A stretch of 64,000 nucleotides of DNA from NCBI RefSeq assembly GCF_900637195.1, contig NZ_LR134356.1, positions 5,952,001 through 6,016,000 of the forward strand. Reading direction: 5' to 3'. Both the position numbers and the translations under genes were made by a program. How positions within the stretch are numbered: position 1 is the first letter of the stretch; every line of letters begins with the position of its first letter. The notes under the pieces are model-generated. The model was given only the letters and a program-made list of their open reading frames with translations. It ran no database searches and had not been told where the DNA came from. Below are positions 1 to 8,666 of the stretch, piece by piece. The stretch is from Mycolicibacterium aurum (GTDB lineage: Bacteria; Actinomycetota; Actinomycetes; Mycobacteriales; Mycobacteriaceae).

Positions 1-556
1 CGATCGGCCCGGCCATGGCTTCTTCCGGCGTCACACCGAAACCCATGATGTGGCGCACGACGTCCGGTGCGTTGTAGGTGCGGATGTCGCTGAACTCCTC
101 CGACCGTACGTGGGTCACCCCCGCGGTCAGGGCGGAGACCATGAGTGGGAACCGCTCGGTGATGCCGCCAGGGTGAATACCAGTGCCGTGCAACGTGGTT
201 CCACCCTCGGCGCAGGCGTCGAGGATGGCCTGGCAGTTGGCCAGGTCGGGGTATACCCATCCGACCGGCGTGACGACGTTCTTGCCTGACCGAAGCAGGG
301 CGACCACCTCATCCTCGTTCGGGAGCAGGGGGCTGTAGACCACGCAGTCCGCATCGAGCGCGAGGATCTCGGCCGCGCTGGTGGTCGCAACGACACCGAT
401 CGGATCCAGACCGACCAGTTCACCGACGTCCTTGCCGTGCTTGCTGTCCGAGTGGACCCACGCGCCCACCAACTCGAGGTCAGGGTGGGCCAACACCCCT
501 TCGATCGCGGCCTTGCCCACGCCACCGGTCGCCCACTGCACCACGCGAATCGCCAC
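1..556 (-). CDS. NAD(P)-binding dihydrodipicolinate reductase-like protein (partial, C-terminus off the window)
   Basis: The frame is open from a GTG at 556 to the left edge, so about 185 N-terminal residues are seen and the C-terminus is missing. It opens with a Rossmann nucleotide-binding motif (IRVVQWATGGVGKAAIEGVL), typical of the mycobacterial proteins annotated as dihydrodipicolinate reductase-like, which are not true DapB. Later residues (TYNAPDVVRHIMGFG) also fit that family. In these proteins the start usually lies just before IRVVQW, so GTG 556 is preferred; an in-frame GTG at 586 would add ten residues. No clear ribosome site is visible. The substrate is unknown; an NAD(P)-dependent oxidoreductase role is inferred from the fold only. 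Confidence 0.75.
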   Translation of the reverse strand, partial: MAIRVVQWATGGVGKAAIEGVLAHPDLELVGAWVHSDSKHGKDVGELVGLDPIGVVATTSAAEILALDADCVVYSPLLPNEDEVVALLRSGKNVVTPVGWVYPDLANCQAILDACAEGGTTLHGTGIHPGGITERFPLMVSALTAGVTHVRSEEFSDIRTYNAPDVVRHIMGFGVTPEEAMAGPI

Positions 557-581
557 CGAGCCATTGAAGCCGAATGTGAAA

Positions 582-606
582 GTCACTGTCAAGGTTCAAG
601 TCACTG
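582..606. promoter_or_regulatory. Direct repeat GTCACTG x2, possible operator
   Basis: The heptamer GTCACTG occurs at 582-588 and again at 600-606. A TTGACA hexamer (minus strand, about 587-592) overlaps the first copy and faces the gene starting at 556. It may be a regulator-bound promoter, but no regulator gene is adjacent. Confidence 0.3.
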
Positions 607-697
607 CCACACTTCACGGCGTCTGGCGGCGGCGCTGTAATCGCCTGGCCACCAGAACGATTCAGTCACTCGGTGAACGTGGGTCACCGTCCACCGA

Positions 698-1201
698 TCA
701 CGGTGACGGCAGCCGCGGAGGGGTGATGTTCCGGTCGGGGTGTGCACCGGGAATCGCCATTCCCGCACCGGGCAGCCAGCCGGATTCGGCGATCAGGGCA
801 CCCACTTCGGCGATGTTCAGTACGTCCAACTCGTAGTCGAACAATCCGCCACCCGCATAGTGGAGCAGCGAGAACGCCGGCGCTTGATAGGCCGACCCGT
901 CGGTGCGGGCTCCGGGCAGGCGATTCCACCAGTACGTCACCAGCCGGTCGCCGTCGACCATCGTCCACTCCTCAGGGAAGCTCCACCCGCCGAAACCGGC
1001 CATCGAGTGGTCGAGGAATCGGGTGATCTCGTCGCGGCCCTGCACACGGCCCCAGGCCGGGTCGATGAAGACGGCGTCGTCGGTGAACCATTGGCCGATC
1101 GTCGACCAGGGTGCGTCCCCGGCAACGCAGAGTTCACGCTGCGCGACGTACCGCCGATACGCCTCCAGAGCTTCCGTTTCGCGCGCATCGAGTATTGCCA
1201 C
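698..1201 (-). CDS. NTF2/SnoaL-like family protein
   Basis: This 167-residue protein has the NTF2-like alpha+beta fold signature: an N-terminal helix (EALEAYRRYVAQRE), then WFTDDAVFIDPAWGRVQGRDEI followed by a strand-rich half ending in LPSP. The family holds polyketide cyclases, dehydratases and isomerases as well as non-enzymatic binding proteins, so the substrate cannot be named. The GTG start at 1201 is preceded by a purine-rich GAGGGAGAAG. The frame stays open further upstream but that part has no family character. It is convergent with nothing and divergent from the DUF4239 gene at 1385. Confidence 0.75.
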   Translation of the reverse strand: MAILDARETEALEAYRRYVAQRELCVAGDAPWSTIGQWFTDDAVFIDPAWGRVQGRDEITRFLDHSMAGFGGWSFPEEWTMVDGDRLVTYWWNRLPGARTDGSAYQAPAFSLLHYAGGGLFDYELDVLNIAEVGALIAESGWLPGAGMAIPGAHPDRNITPPRLPSP

Positions 1202-1384
1202 CGGCTTCTCCCTCGGATCCTTGTGTGCCCGTACGGCCGGCGACGTCAGCTGCTGCCGCCCGTTCGCGAGTCGCCCCTCAAGATACGAGTCGGCGTCAAC
1301 GGTTGTCCGCGCCTTCGGCGACTCGCCGACCCACCCGGGCTGCAGGTGAGCTGAAAAGCTGCGCGCGATGGCAGGATCCTGCGA

Positions 1385-2188
1385 ATGCTGAACTGGTTGG
1401 CGGCTGCGGTACTCGTGACTGTCGTGGCAGTAGCCGCGGGCGTCAAACTGCTGGCGCGTCGACGCGCGCCCGACCCCGGCTGGTTCATCGACAGCACCCG
1501 CGCCGCAGGCGCGCTCACGGTGATCGGCACCATGTTCTCCGTGTTGATGGCCTTCACCATCTTCTACGCACTGCAGAACTATCAGCGTGCCCGCGACGGC
1601 GCCAGCATGGAGGCCATCGCGGTCACCGAACTGCACAATGTGGCCGACGTGCTGGAAGGGCATGACGGGACGAGCCTGCACGGCGACCTGATCTGCTACT
1701 CGCGCTCCGTGGTCTCCGATGAGTGGCCGGCGATGGCGCGCGGTGAATCGTCTGTCGCGACGCAAGACTGGGTCGACGCCACGGTGGAGGACTTCGCGGC
1801 CACCACCCCGACGAATGCCACTCAGGAGGCAGCCGCCGGCCAGTGGTTCGATCAGCAGGCCCAACGCAGAGACGGTCGCCGCGCACGCCTCGCCGAGGCG
1901 GAACCGTCGGTGCCGCAGCCGCTGTGGATTGTCCTCGGAATCGGCGCGTCAGCCATCCTGATCTACATGTGCGTGCAGGCCGATCGCCGCGAAGGAGCGG
2001 TCGTCCAGGCGGTACCGATCGTGTTCGTCTCCGCCCTGGTCACCTCCGCGATGCTCGTCGTGGCCTTCCTCGATCACCCCTACCGCGACTGGACCGGCAG
2101 CCTGCAACCCGACGAGATGCGGGTGACGCTGACGCTCATCGACGAGGGCAACCCGGTGCCGTGCGATGCGAACGGAATCCCCACATAG
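1385..2188 (+). CDS. DUF4239 membrane protein
   Basis: The 267-residue protein has two N-terminal hydrophobic segments (residues 3-22 and about 40-60), a soluble middle of about 120 residues rich in charged helix, and two more hydrophobic segments (about 180-200 and 205-225). This 2+2 membrane layout and the motif GTMFSVLMAFTIFYALQNYQ match the DUF4239 (bestrophin-like) family. The function in bacteria is unsettled; channel-like activity is only suggested by distant similarity. Start at ATG 1385. It runs tail-to-tail into the PucR gene 22 bases downstream. Confidence 0.7.
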   Translation: MLNWLAAAVLVTVVAVAAGVKLLARRRAPDPGWFIDSTRAAGALTVIGTMFSVLMAFTIFYALQNYQRARDGASMEAIAVTELHNVADVLEGHDGTSLHGDLICYSRSVVSDEWPAMARGESSVATQDWVDATVEDFAATTPTNATQEAAAGQWFDQQAQRRDGRRARLAEAEPSVPQPLWIVLGIGASAILIYMCVQADRREGAVVQAVPIVFVSALVTSAMLVVAFLDHPYRDWTGSLQPDEMRVTLTLIDEGNPVPCDANGIPT

Positions 2189-2210
2189 GGGTGCGGTGAC
2201 GACTGCGTCG

Positions 2211-3416
2211 CTACGAGGGCGAAGGCGCGACCGCCAGTGCGGCGGTGAGTTCGGCGATCACGCGCGGATCGCGGAGCCCGTCTCCGTAGGCGTCGCGCAG
2301 CTGACGCAACCGGTATCGGATCGTCGACGGCGACACGACGAGATCGGCGGCCACGTCGTCGCGGCGGCCATGGTGCAGCAGCCAGGACCGCAGCGTCTCG
2401 ACGAGCCGAGCCCGAGCAGCCTCGGGCAGTGCGGCCAGCGGAGCCAGCGCCCGCGCGCGCAGGTCTGCGTGGGCCTCGGCGTCCGCATCGAGCACCAACT
2501 CGAGGAGAAACTGGTCGGTGTCGAGCACGTCGGTGGCCTCCGGGCGCCGCATCTCCACAGCCCGCACCACCCGGCGGACCGAGGACTGCGCCTGCTTCCA
2601 CTCCCGGGCGGGTCCCACCACAGCACCGGTTGCGGCCACCGACGCCAGGAACGGTGCCCGCGCTCCACCACCGACGTCGCAGACCAGGACGACCCGTACG
2701 CCGGACGGCACGGTGACGGCGTCCTCGGGCACGTGCAGTGTGCGCGGGTCCGACGTGATCGCCCCTGCGCCCCGCTGCTGCCGGCCCGGTAACGCGACCG
2801 CAGTCAGGGTGCGGGGAGCGGTCCACGACGCGTGCTCAGCCGCCACGTCGAGTTCTTCGGAGGAGGCCCGCCGCAGAAGCATCCGCACCAGCCGTTCACG
2901 TCGGCGCTCGCGGTCCAGGCCCGAACGGGCTTGTTCCTCGGCATGCCCGGCCACGCCGGCAGCCGAGATCCGATCGAGGTAGGCGAAGAACATCTCGGCG
3001 AAGGTGCTGATGTCATCGCGATCCGCCCCGTCACGCGCGGCTAGCGCGCTCCACTCGCGCCAAAGCTCGCGTGCGCCAACACGATACGCTGCCAGCTGCA
3101 CTTCGGTGGGTCGGCCGTTGCGCGCCTCCCGTCGACCGAAACGACGGGCGGTGTCCAACACGTCCTGCATCGGCAGCGGGGTGTACGGATCGATCGTTAC
3201 GTCCAACTGGTCCAGCAGGGCCCCGAGCAACTGATCGGCCGAGGCGTCGATCACCGGACGCCAGGACTCTTGAGCAGCCTGGGCGAGTGCGGGCACCTCG
3301 GCGATGACGGCCTTCACCATCTTGTCGATGAGGGCGGGCAATCCGGCACGCATTGCTTCCAGCGTGTGCGGCGGCAGCTCGAGACTCCTCGGACCCTCGT
3401 CCGGCGTGACCGACAT
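2211..3416 (-). CDS. PucR/CdaR-type transcriptional regulator
   Basis: The 401-residue protein ends in a helix-turn-helix of the PucR C-terminal type (DVAADLVVSPSTIRYRLRQL, about residues 345-365), preceded by a variable sensor region. The N-terminal 150 residues are helical and lack a recognised ligand domain. PucR-family proteins usually activate neighbouring catabolic genes. The gene is divergent from the AurF-like oxygenase, with starts about 110 bases apart, so that operon is the likely target. The ATG at 3416 begins MSVTPDEG; the frame is open to 3545 but that part overlaps the intergenic promoter region and looks non-coding. Confidence 0.8.
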   Translation of the reverse strand: MSVTPDEGPRSLELPPHTLEAMRAGLPALIDKMVKAVIAEVPALAQAAQESWRPVIDASADQLLGALLDQLDVTIDPYTPLPMQDVLDTARRFGRREARNGRPTEVQLAAYRVGARELWREWSALAARDGADRDDISTFAEMFFAYLDRISAAGVAGHAEEQARSGLDRERRRERLVRMLLRRASSEELDVAAEHASWTAPRTLTAVALPGRQQRGAGAITSDPRTLHVPEDAVTVPSGVRVVLVCDVGGGARAPFLASVAATGAVVGPAREWKQAQSSVRRVVRAVEMRRPEATDVLDTDQFLLELVLDADAEAHADLRARALAPLAALPEAARARLVETLRSWLLHHGRRDDVAADLVVSPSTIRYRLRQLRDAYGDGLRDPRVIAELTAALAVAPSPS

Positions 3417-3532
3417 ACCGCCGATGCTAGGCGGTCCAGGACCCGGCACTGACCGAGACGGACAATCTGCCGTGCTCGATTTGGACATGGAGGACCAGAA
3501 ATTGCCCGCATAGGTCAGGAAGTATGGGTGAC

Positions 3533-4444
3533 ATGACCACCACATCAGCGGCGGCCGTCGGCGGGCGGAGTCGGGACGACATCTCTCTGCGACTGCTCAA
3601 GGGGTCGGCCAAGAAGTCCTACGAGCCTGTCGTCGATCTCGACTGGGACGCTCCGCTGGCCGACGACAAGCATTTCCTGCCACCACAGATGTCGTCGCTG
3701 TACGGCACCCCGATGTGGGAACAGATGAGTGCGCAACAGCGAATCGACCTGTCCCGCCATGAGTTCGCCAACTATCTGTCGATGGGCATCTGGTTCGAGA
3801 ACATGCTCAACCAGTCGCTGCTGCGCGGGATGATGCACTCTTCGCCGACGTCGAACGACACCTTCTACGAACTGACGGAACTGGGCGACGAAGCCCGCCA
3901 CATGCTCATGTTCGGCAAGGCCATCCAGCGAGCAGGCGTCGAGCCCTTCTGGCCCACGGGGCTTGACGCCCGCAGGGTCAACGCCATGCCGTTCATCTTC
4001 CGCGGTCCGATGCTGTGGATCGCAGCGCTGGTGGGCGAAGAGATCTTCGATGCCCTCCAGCGCCGCATCCTCGACGACGGCGACGATGTGCAACCGCTGG
4101 TGCAGCGGGTCATGCGGATTCACGTCACCGAAGAAGCCCGGCACATTCAGTTCGCCCGCGACGGTATCCGTCGGGACATCCCCGCATTGTCCCGGCGCAC
4201 ACGGTGGCTGCTGGCGAATCTGCACGGTCTCGGCGCCCGCCTGTACTTTCAGAACTTCACCCGGCGTGGCCTGTACCACCGGGTGGGTCTCGACAGCGCC
4301 GAGGCGCAGCGGCAAGCTCGCGCCAACCCGAATTTTCATGCCGTCCAGCGCGAGGGATTCGCCTCGCTGGCGGCGTTCCTCGACGAGGCCGGACTTATGG
4401 GTCCGATTGCCCGCCGGATGTGGAAGCGCAACCACTTCCTGTGA
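3533..4444 (+). CDS. AurF-like diiron oxygenase
   Basis: The 303-residue helical protein has the carboxylate/histidine metal ligands of ferritin-like N-oxygenases (AurF family, PF11583): an early Glu in SRHEFANYLSMGIWFENM, ELGDEARHMLMFGKA, EEIFDALQRR, and HVTEEARHIQFARDGI near residue 200. AurF itself oxidises p-aminobenzoate to p-nitrobenzoate; mycobacterial relatives have no proven substrate. An alternative ATG nine bases upstream (3524) lies too close to the AGGAAG ribosome site. The stop overlaps the DUF4873 start by four bases, so the two are translationally coupled. Confidence 0.8.
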   Translation: MTTTSAAAVGGRSRDDISLRLLKGSAKKSYEPVVDLDWDAPLADDKHFLPPQMSSLYGTPMWEQMSAQQRIDLSRHEFANYLSMGIWFENMLNQSLLRGMMHSSPTSNDTFYELTELGDEARHMLMFGKAIQRAGVEPFWPTGLDARRVNAMPFIFRGPMLWIAALVGEEIFDALQRRILDDGDDVQPLVQRVMRIHVTEEARHIQFARDGIRRDIPALSRRTRWLLANLHGLGARLYFQNFTRRGLYHRVGLDSAEAQRQARANPNFHAVQREGFASLAAFLDEAGLMGPIARRMWKRNHFL

Positions 4445-4728
4445 GCACGGTGAATGACGACGGCATCTACGCCGGCCCGGCCAGCCTGGTCGTGGGCGAC
4501 ATCCGACACGTCGTGCGGGTGCGTCTGAAGGGACGGATCAACCCGTTCGACGGTCACTACCACTGGCAGGGCACCGTCCACGACGCACCCGCCGATGTGC
4601 GGTCAGGTGGCGCTCCGGTGCGGTTGTGCGTGGACGACCGTGACGCACCCGCGCGGTTGGTCGAGCGAACCCCCGAAGGGCATCTGATGATCAGCGGGAT
4701 GGGACCGCCGCCGTTCCGTACGGCGTAG
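4441..4728 (+). CDS. DUF4873 protein coupled to the diiron oxygenase
   Basis: This small 95-residue protein contains NPFDGHYHWQGTVHD and a terminal GHLMISGMGPPPF, features of DUF4873. In other actinobacteria this domain is often found fused to, or next to, flavin monooxygenases and AurF-type enzymes. The GTG at 4441 overlaps the upstream TGA (GTGA), indicating coupled translation. It probably acts with the oxygenase, for instance in substrate handling; that role is inferred from position alone. Confidence 0.7.
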   Translation: MSTVNDDGIYAGPASLVVGDIRHVVRVRLKGRINPFDGHYHWQGTVHDAPADVRSGGAPVRLCVDDRDAPARLVERTPEGHLMISGMGPPPFRTA

Positions 4729-4840
4729 GTGAGGCTGTTGTGTCGTCGCGTGGCCTGCCATCGATCTTCACGAGACACCCTCTTTGCCTGAAAAGCAAAG
4801 ATACTTGCCGGTGCGCGGGAGCCGTACCGACACTGATCAC

Positions 4841-5527
4841 ATGAGTCGAAATTCTGAGCTGTTCCACGATGCGCAGTTCGCCTCCGGCTACACCAGCAAT
4901 CCGCCGCGGTTTGTGCCGGGCTACCACGAGATCCATCGGTTGGCAGCGGTTCTCATCAGCGAGCGGGTGCCGGCGAACGCCGGCGTGCTGGTGCTCGGCG
5001 CCGGCGGCGGACTGGAAATGAAGGCACTCGCCGATGCCCGGCCAGACTGGACGTTCGATGGCGTCGACCCAGCGGCACCCATGCTTGCGGTCGCCAGGAA
5101 GACCCTCGGACCGTTGGCCACGCGCGCCCGACTGCACGAGGGATACATCGACGACGCGCCGGAGGGGCCTTTCGACGCGGCCACCGCGCTGCTGACGCTG
5201 CACTTCCTGCCGCCGGACGAGCGTCGTCGCACTGCCGCGGCGGTGCGCCGCCGACTAGCGCCGGGTGCACCGTTCGTGGTCGCACACATGAGTGTCCCGC
5301 AACACGATGTAGCTCAGCGGGCACAGTGGCTGTCCCGCTACTCGGCCTATGCGGTCGACTCCGGCGTCAGCCAGGAGGACGCCAAAAAGATGTGCAGCAC
5401 AGTCAATTCCGATGTCCCATTCCTGACCCCCGATGAAGACGTGGCCATCCTGCACGACGCCGGGTTCTCCGCCGTCACCGAGTTCTATTCTGCTTTTACC
5501 TTCCGCGGCTGGGTCGGCTACGCCTGA
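4841..5527 (+). CDS. Class I SAM-dependent methyltransferase
   Basis: The 228-residue protein has the glycine-rich SAM-binding motif GVLVLGAGGGLEMKAL (about residues 47-62), an acidic motif II (FDGVDPAAPML) and motif FDAATALLTLHFLPPDE, typical of class I methyltransferases of the Methyltransf_11/12 type. The start is placed at ATG 4841 (MSRNSELF); the frame extends 19 codons upstream through sequence with no family likeness. No partner gene identifies the substrate. It follows the oxygenase pair by 112 bases and may or may not share its transcript. Confidence 0.8.
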   Translation: MSRNSELFHDAQFASGYTSNPPRFVPGYHEIHRLAAVLISERVPANAGVLVLGAGGGLEMKALADARPDWTFDGVDPAAPMLAVARKTLGPLATRARLHEGYIDDAPEGPFDAATALLTLHFLPPDERRRTAAAVRRRLAPGAPFVVAHMSVPQHDVAQRAQWLSRYSAYAVDSGVSQEDAKKMCSTVNSDVPFLTPDEDVAILHDAGFSAVTEFYSAFTFRGWVGYA

Positions 5528-5729
5528 TTCCGACAACACCGGGTATCCGCCCCGAAGGTCGAACGGCAGCGACGGAGAAAAAGGCTCCATGCCGACAGTT
5601 CAGACTTTTCCTCGCCGAGTTGACCTCCGGTGACGATGACTCAGGCTGGCCCGCGGTCCAAGCTGGTTGGCACGTTGCGACGCTTGCGGCGCCCATCCCG
5701 ATCTCGTGACTTCACCCCCGGAGGATGCG

Positions 5730-5867
5730 ATGCCACCAATGCGGAATCCCGAGTACCGCGGTGTGGTCTCCGCGGCAGGTCAGACGACCATGTGGGCCAC
5801 CACTGGATCCAACTCGGTCCCTGGTAGATGGGACGTTGCGACCACCATGAGCACCGGTCGACGATGA
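5730..5867 (+). CDS. Candidate 45-residue small ORF coupled to ltrA
   Basis: The ORF begins at an ATG five bases after a strong GGAGG (5720-5724) and stops at a TGA that overlaps the ltrA start as ATGA. A good ribosome site plus four-base overlap suggests real translation and coupling to the membrane protein. The peptide (MPPMRNPEYRGVVSAAGQTT at its start) is basic, without a membrane segment, and I recognise no family. It could be a leader peptide rather than a stable protein. The 200 bases upstream hold no gene. Confidence 0.45.
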   Translation: MPPMRNPEYRGVVSAAGQTTMWATTGSNSVPGRWDVATTMSTGRR

Positions 5868-7072
5868 CGGTCAGCGACAGCAGCGCCGCCGGCGGACCGG
5901 CTGACCGCGAGACTGGCACCGCCGAGTTGCGGGAGCCCCAGGCACCGGATGGCCGGTCGGTGGGCTTCCTGGAGCTGTTCTTCGACCTCACGTTCGTGTT
6001 CGCGATGTCGCAGGTCACCCATCTGATGCTCGATGACATCTCCTGGCAGGGGTTCGGCCGAGGTGTGCTTGCTCTGCTCGCTCTTTGGTGGGCCTGGGTG
6101 TGCTACGCCTGGCTGACCAACATGTTCGAGATCGCGCGGGAGTTCCACACGGTGCTGATGATCCTCGCGATGGCGACGATGTTCATCGCGGCGATCGCGC
6201 TGCCAACGGCATTCACAACTGGGGCCCTCGTATTCGGGTTCGCACTGCTTGCCGTCCGCCTCATCAACGTCGGATTGTTCCTCGCCTCGTCGTCCCGGGA
6301 CGAGGAAGAATTGGCGGCGGCCGTCCGCCGCCTGGTGCCGGGTTTGCTTGTCGGGCCCGTCCTGATCGTTGCCGGCGCTTTTGCGCCCTCCCCGTACCGC
6401 GAGTTGTTGTGGGTCGCGGCGGCGCTGGCCGATTTCGGCAGTCCCTTGAGAGCGGGGATCAACGGACTTCGAGTCGTGCCTTCGTATTTCATCCACCGCC
6501 ACGGGTTGGTCATCATCATCGCCCTGGGCGAGGCGATCATCTCCCTGGGGTTGGGGGCAACCGAAAACCTGCACCGTCCCGGTGTCCTCGGCGCTGTCGT
6601 TCTCGGGGTGCTGATCTCGGCCACCCTGTGGTGGACCTACTTCGGCCTCACCACCGGCGCCGAAGAACGCATGCGTCGAACACCCGCGCCCGACCGGGCA
6701 CTGTTGGCGCGCGACGCCTACAGCTATCTGCACCTGCCGCTGGTTGCGGGCATCGTCTTCTTCGCCCTCGGGGCACGCGTTTCGGTGGAACACATCGATG
6801 AGCCGCTGTCACCGCTGCCCGCCCTTGCCCTTACCGGGGGGATTGCGCTGTTCTACGCCGCCGAGGTGGCCTACCGGTGGCGGGACCACCATCAGCTGAG
6901 AGTCGACCGGCTCCTCACCGCCGCTGCGACCGTCCTGGTGTATCCGGTGGCGATCTCCGTCCCCGCGGGCTTGTCGCTGATCATTCTTGCCTTGATCGGA
7001 GCCATGCGACTCGCGTGGGAGCTGTGGCGCCGCCCGCAGATAGGTACCGGCACAGCTGGAGCCGTGCACTAG
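5864..7072 (+). CDS. ltrA: Low temperature requirement A (LtrA) family membrane protein
   Basis: The 402-residue protein has the LtrA opening motif VGFLELFFDLTFVFAMSQ followed by about ten hydrophobic segments, and the conserved HRHGLVIIIALGEAIISLG near residue 210. LtrA was named for growth of Listeria at low temperature; its transported substrate or activity is unknown. The ATG at 5864 overlaps the stop of the small ORF upstream; an in-frame ATG at 5828 would add 12 residues with no family support. Confidence 0.85.
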   Translation: MTVSDSSAAGGPADRETGTAELREPQAPDGRSVGFLELFFDLTFVFAMSQVTHLMLDDISWQGFGRGVLALLALWWAWVCYAWLTNMFEIAREFHTVLMILAMATMFIAAIALPTAFTTGALVFGFALLAVRLINVGLFLASSSRDEEELAAAVRRLVPGLLVGPVLIVAGAFAPSPYRELLWVAAALADFGSPLRAGINGLRVVPSYFIHRHGLVIIIALGEAIISLGLGATENLHRPGVLGAVVLGVLISATLWWTYFGLTTGAEERMRRTPAPDRALLARDAYSYLHLPLVAGIVFFALGARVSVEHIDEPLSPLPALALTGGIALFYAAEVAYRWRDHHQLRVDRLLTAAATVLVYPVAISVPAGLSLIILALIGAMRLAWELWRRPQIGTGTAGAVH

Positions 7073-7125
7073 CACTCCGGCGTCGCCATCCGATGGACCT
7101 GGGGCCGTGTGGCGGGGCGATCAGG

Positions 7126-7156
7126 TTGACTTTCCCCCAGGGGGAACTTCCACGCT
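7126..7156 (+). promoter_or_regulatory. MerR-type promoter/operator A, upstream of the LLM oxidoreductase
   Basis: TTGACT at 7126-7131 is followed by a perfect 15-base palindrome TTCCCCCAGGGGGAA (7132-7146) and, after a 19-base spacer, CACGCT at 7151-7156. The long spacer with a dyad between the -35 and -10 is the hallmark of MerR-controlled promoters. Two further copies flank the MerR gene near 18.8 kb. Confidence 0.8.
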
Positions 7157-7224
7157 GGGTCCTGAGCAGCAGTCCGGTGACCACGAACCGTCTGCCTGCC
7201 GCGACACGTGATGGAGGATTTGCC

Positions 7225-8091
7225 TTGTACGACCAATTCGGCGCGTTCGGCGCTTGGCTGAACCCGGCCCTCGGGGATCAGGCCCGCATCCACTATGCCC
7301 CCGAGCTCGAGGAGCTCGGTTTCGGCACCATCTGGCTGGGAATCGGCGCCGACCCCGTCGGTGACCTGTCCTTGGTCGAGGGGGTGCTGGATGCCACGCA
7401 GACGGTGACAGTCGCCACCGCGGTCATCAACATGTGGCAGGACCGTGCCGAGGACGTCGCCACCCACTATCACCGGCTGGCTGACACGTTCGGCGCACGT
7501 CTGGTGCTCGGCGTCGGGCTGGGTCACCCCGAGAGCACCCAGACCTACCGCCGGCCGTACACCCACATGGTGGGCTACGTCGACACCCTGCGCAGTTCGG
7601 GGGTGCCCGCCGAGAAGATCGTCGTGGCCGCGCTGGGCCAGAAGACCCTCGCGCTCGCCGGTGCTCGCACCCTTGGGGCCCATCCGTACAACACCACTGC
7701 CGAGCACACGCGCTTCGCGCGAGACATCATGGGCCCCAGCGCATTGCTGGCGGTGGAGCACAAGGTTGTGGTGACCGAGGACGCCGAATACGCGCGCTCG
7801 ATCGGCAGGACCATGATCGCGAACCCGTACCTGCGGCTGCGCAACTACACCAGCAACCTGGTGCGCCACGGGTTCACCGAGGAAGATGTCGCCGGTTCGG
7901 GAAGTGACCGGCTCATCGATGCCATGGTCCTGCACGGAACGCCGACCAGGATCTTCGACCAGCTTGCCGACCATGTGGTGGCGGGGGCGAATCACGTTGC
8001 GATACAGGTGCTCACAGAGCAACACGGCGCTTCGCCGATGGCGGAGTACCGCGCGTTGGCGAAGTACCTTCCCGCCCGCACTTCCGGCTGA
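7225..8091 (+). CDS. LLM-class F420-dependent oxidoreductase (TIGR03620-like)
   Basis: The 288-residue protein has the luciferase-like TIM-barrel signatures of F420-dependent enzymes: ELEELGFGTIWLGIG, RLVLGVGLGHPE and TLGAHPYNTTAEHTRFAR. The start is TTG 7225, seven bases after GGAGG at 7213-7217. The resulting N-terminus MYDQFGAFGAWLNP matches where this subfamily normally begins; GTG 7177 is an alternative. The promoter carries the MerR-type operator shared with the MerR locus at 18.8 kb, so the gene is probably part of that regulon. The substrate is unknown. Confidence 0.82.
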   Translation: MYDQFGAFGAWLNPALGDQARIHYAPELEELGFGTIWLGIGADPVGDLSLVEGVLDATQTVTVATAVINMWQDRAEDVATHYHRLADTFGARLVLGVGLGHPESTQTYRRPYTHMVGYVDTLRSSGVPAEKIVVAALGQKTLALAGARTLGAHPYNTTAEHTRFARDIMGPSALLAVEHKVVVTEDAEYARSIGRTMIANPYLRLRNYTSNLVRHGFTEEDVAGSGSDRLIDAMVLHGTPTRIFDQLADHVVAGANHVAIQVLTEQHGASPMAEYRALAKYLPARTSG

Positions 8092-8186
8092 GGCCACGTC
8101 CGCCCGCAAGCCCGTCGGCCGGCCGGCCGACGTCACCAGATCCGTCACCTGATCGTGCGCCAGACCACGTACAGTCGATAAGTACC

Positions 8187-8666
8187 ATGACAAGGATCCG
8201 CAGGTCCCGGCTGATCACCCTGAGCGCGCTCACGCTCAGTGTTCTGATGGCGAGCATCGCGCTCGGGTCAGGGAGTGCCGCGGCTGCCGGCCTCGGCGAC
8301 TACCGCTGGACGCATCGTCCTCTGCTTCTGTTCGCGGCTACCGACAGCGAGCCGCAACTTGTGGAAACGCTGGGCCGAATAGACGCCAGTCGATGTGAGT
8401 TCGTCGGCCGTGACATGGTGCTCGGTGTGGTGGTGACCGAGGGCACCAGCACGCTCGATGGTCGGATACTCAACGCCGATGAGGCACAACGGTTGTGGGA
8501 CCAGTACGGGATCGACGGCAATGCCTTCACCGCCCTGTTGATCGGCAAGGATGGCGGCGAGAAGCGCCGCGTCACCGGGGTCCCGGATCTGTCGGCAATC
8601 TATGCCCTGATCGATGGCATGCCCATGCGAAGCCGCGAAATCACTGCCGATCCGAGTCAGTGCTGA
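8187..8666 (+). CDS. Exported DUF4174 protein
   Basis: The 159-residue protein has a classic signal peptide: basic MTRIRRSRL, hydrophobic core, and a likely cleavage after GSAAAA near residue 33. The mature part (RPLLLFAATDSEPQLVETL, ALLIGKDGGEKRR, LIDGMPMR) is the DUF4174 domain, a thioredoxin-like fold without the CxxC pair. The function is unknown. A TACAGT -10 box at 8170-8175 lies 11 bases before the ATG, so the mRNA leader is very short. The stop overlaps the start of the next exported protein. Confidence 0.75.
   Translation: MTRIRRSRLITLSALTLSVLMASIALGSGSAAAAGLGDYRWTHRPLLLFAATDSEPQLVETLGRIDASRCEFVGRDMVLGVVVTEGTSTLDGRILNADEAQRLWDQYGIDGNAFTALLIGKDGGEKRRVTGVPDLSAIYALIDGMPMRSREITADPSQC

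Noticed and set aside
5600-5730. Possible riboswitch upstream of ltrA
   Set aside because: No conserved core of a known class could be matched; only a small ORF with a ribosome site is clear.
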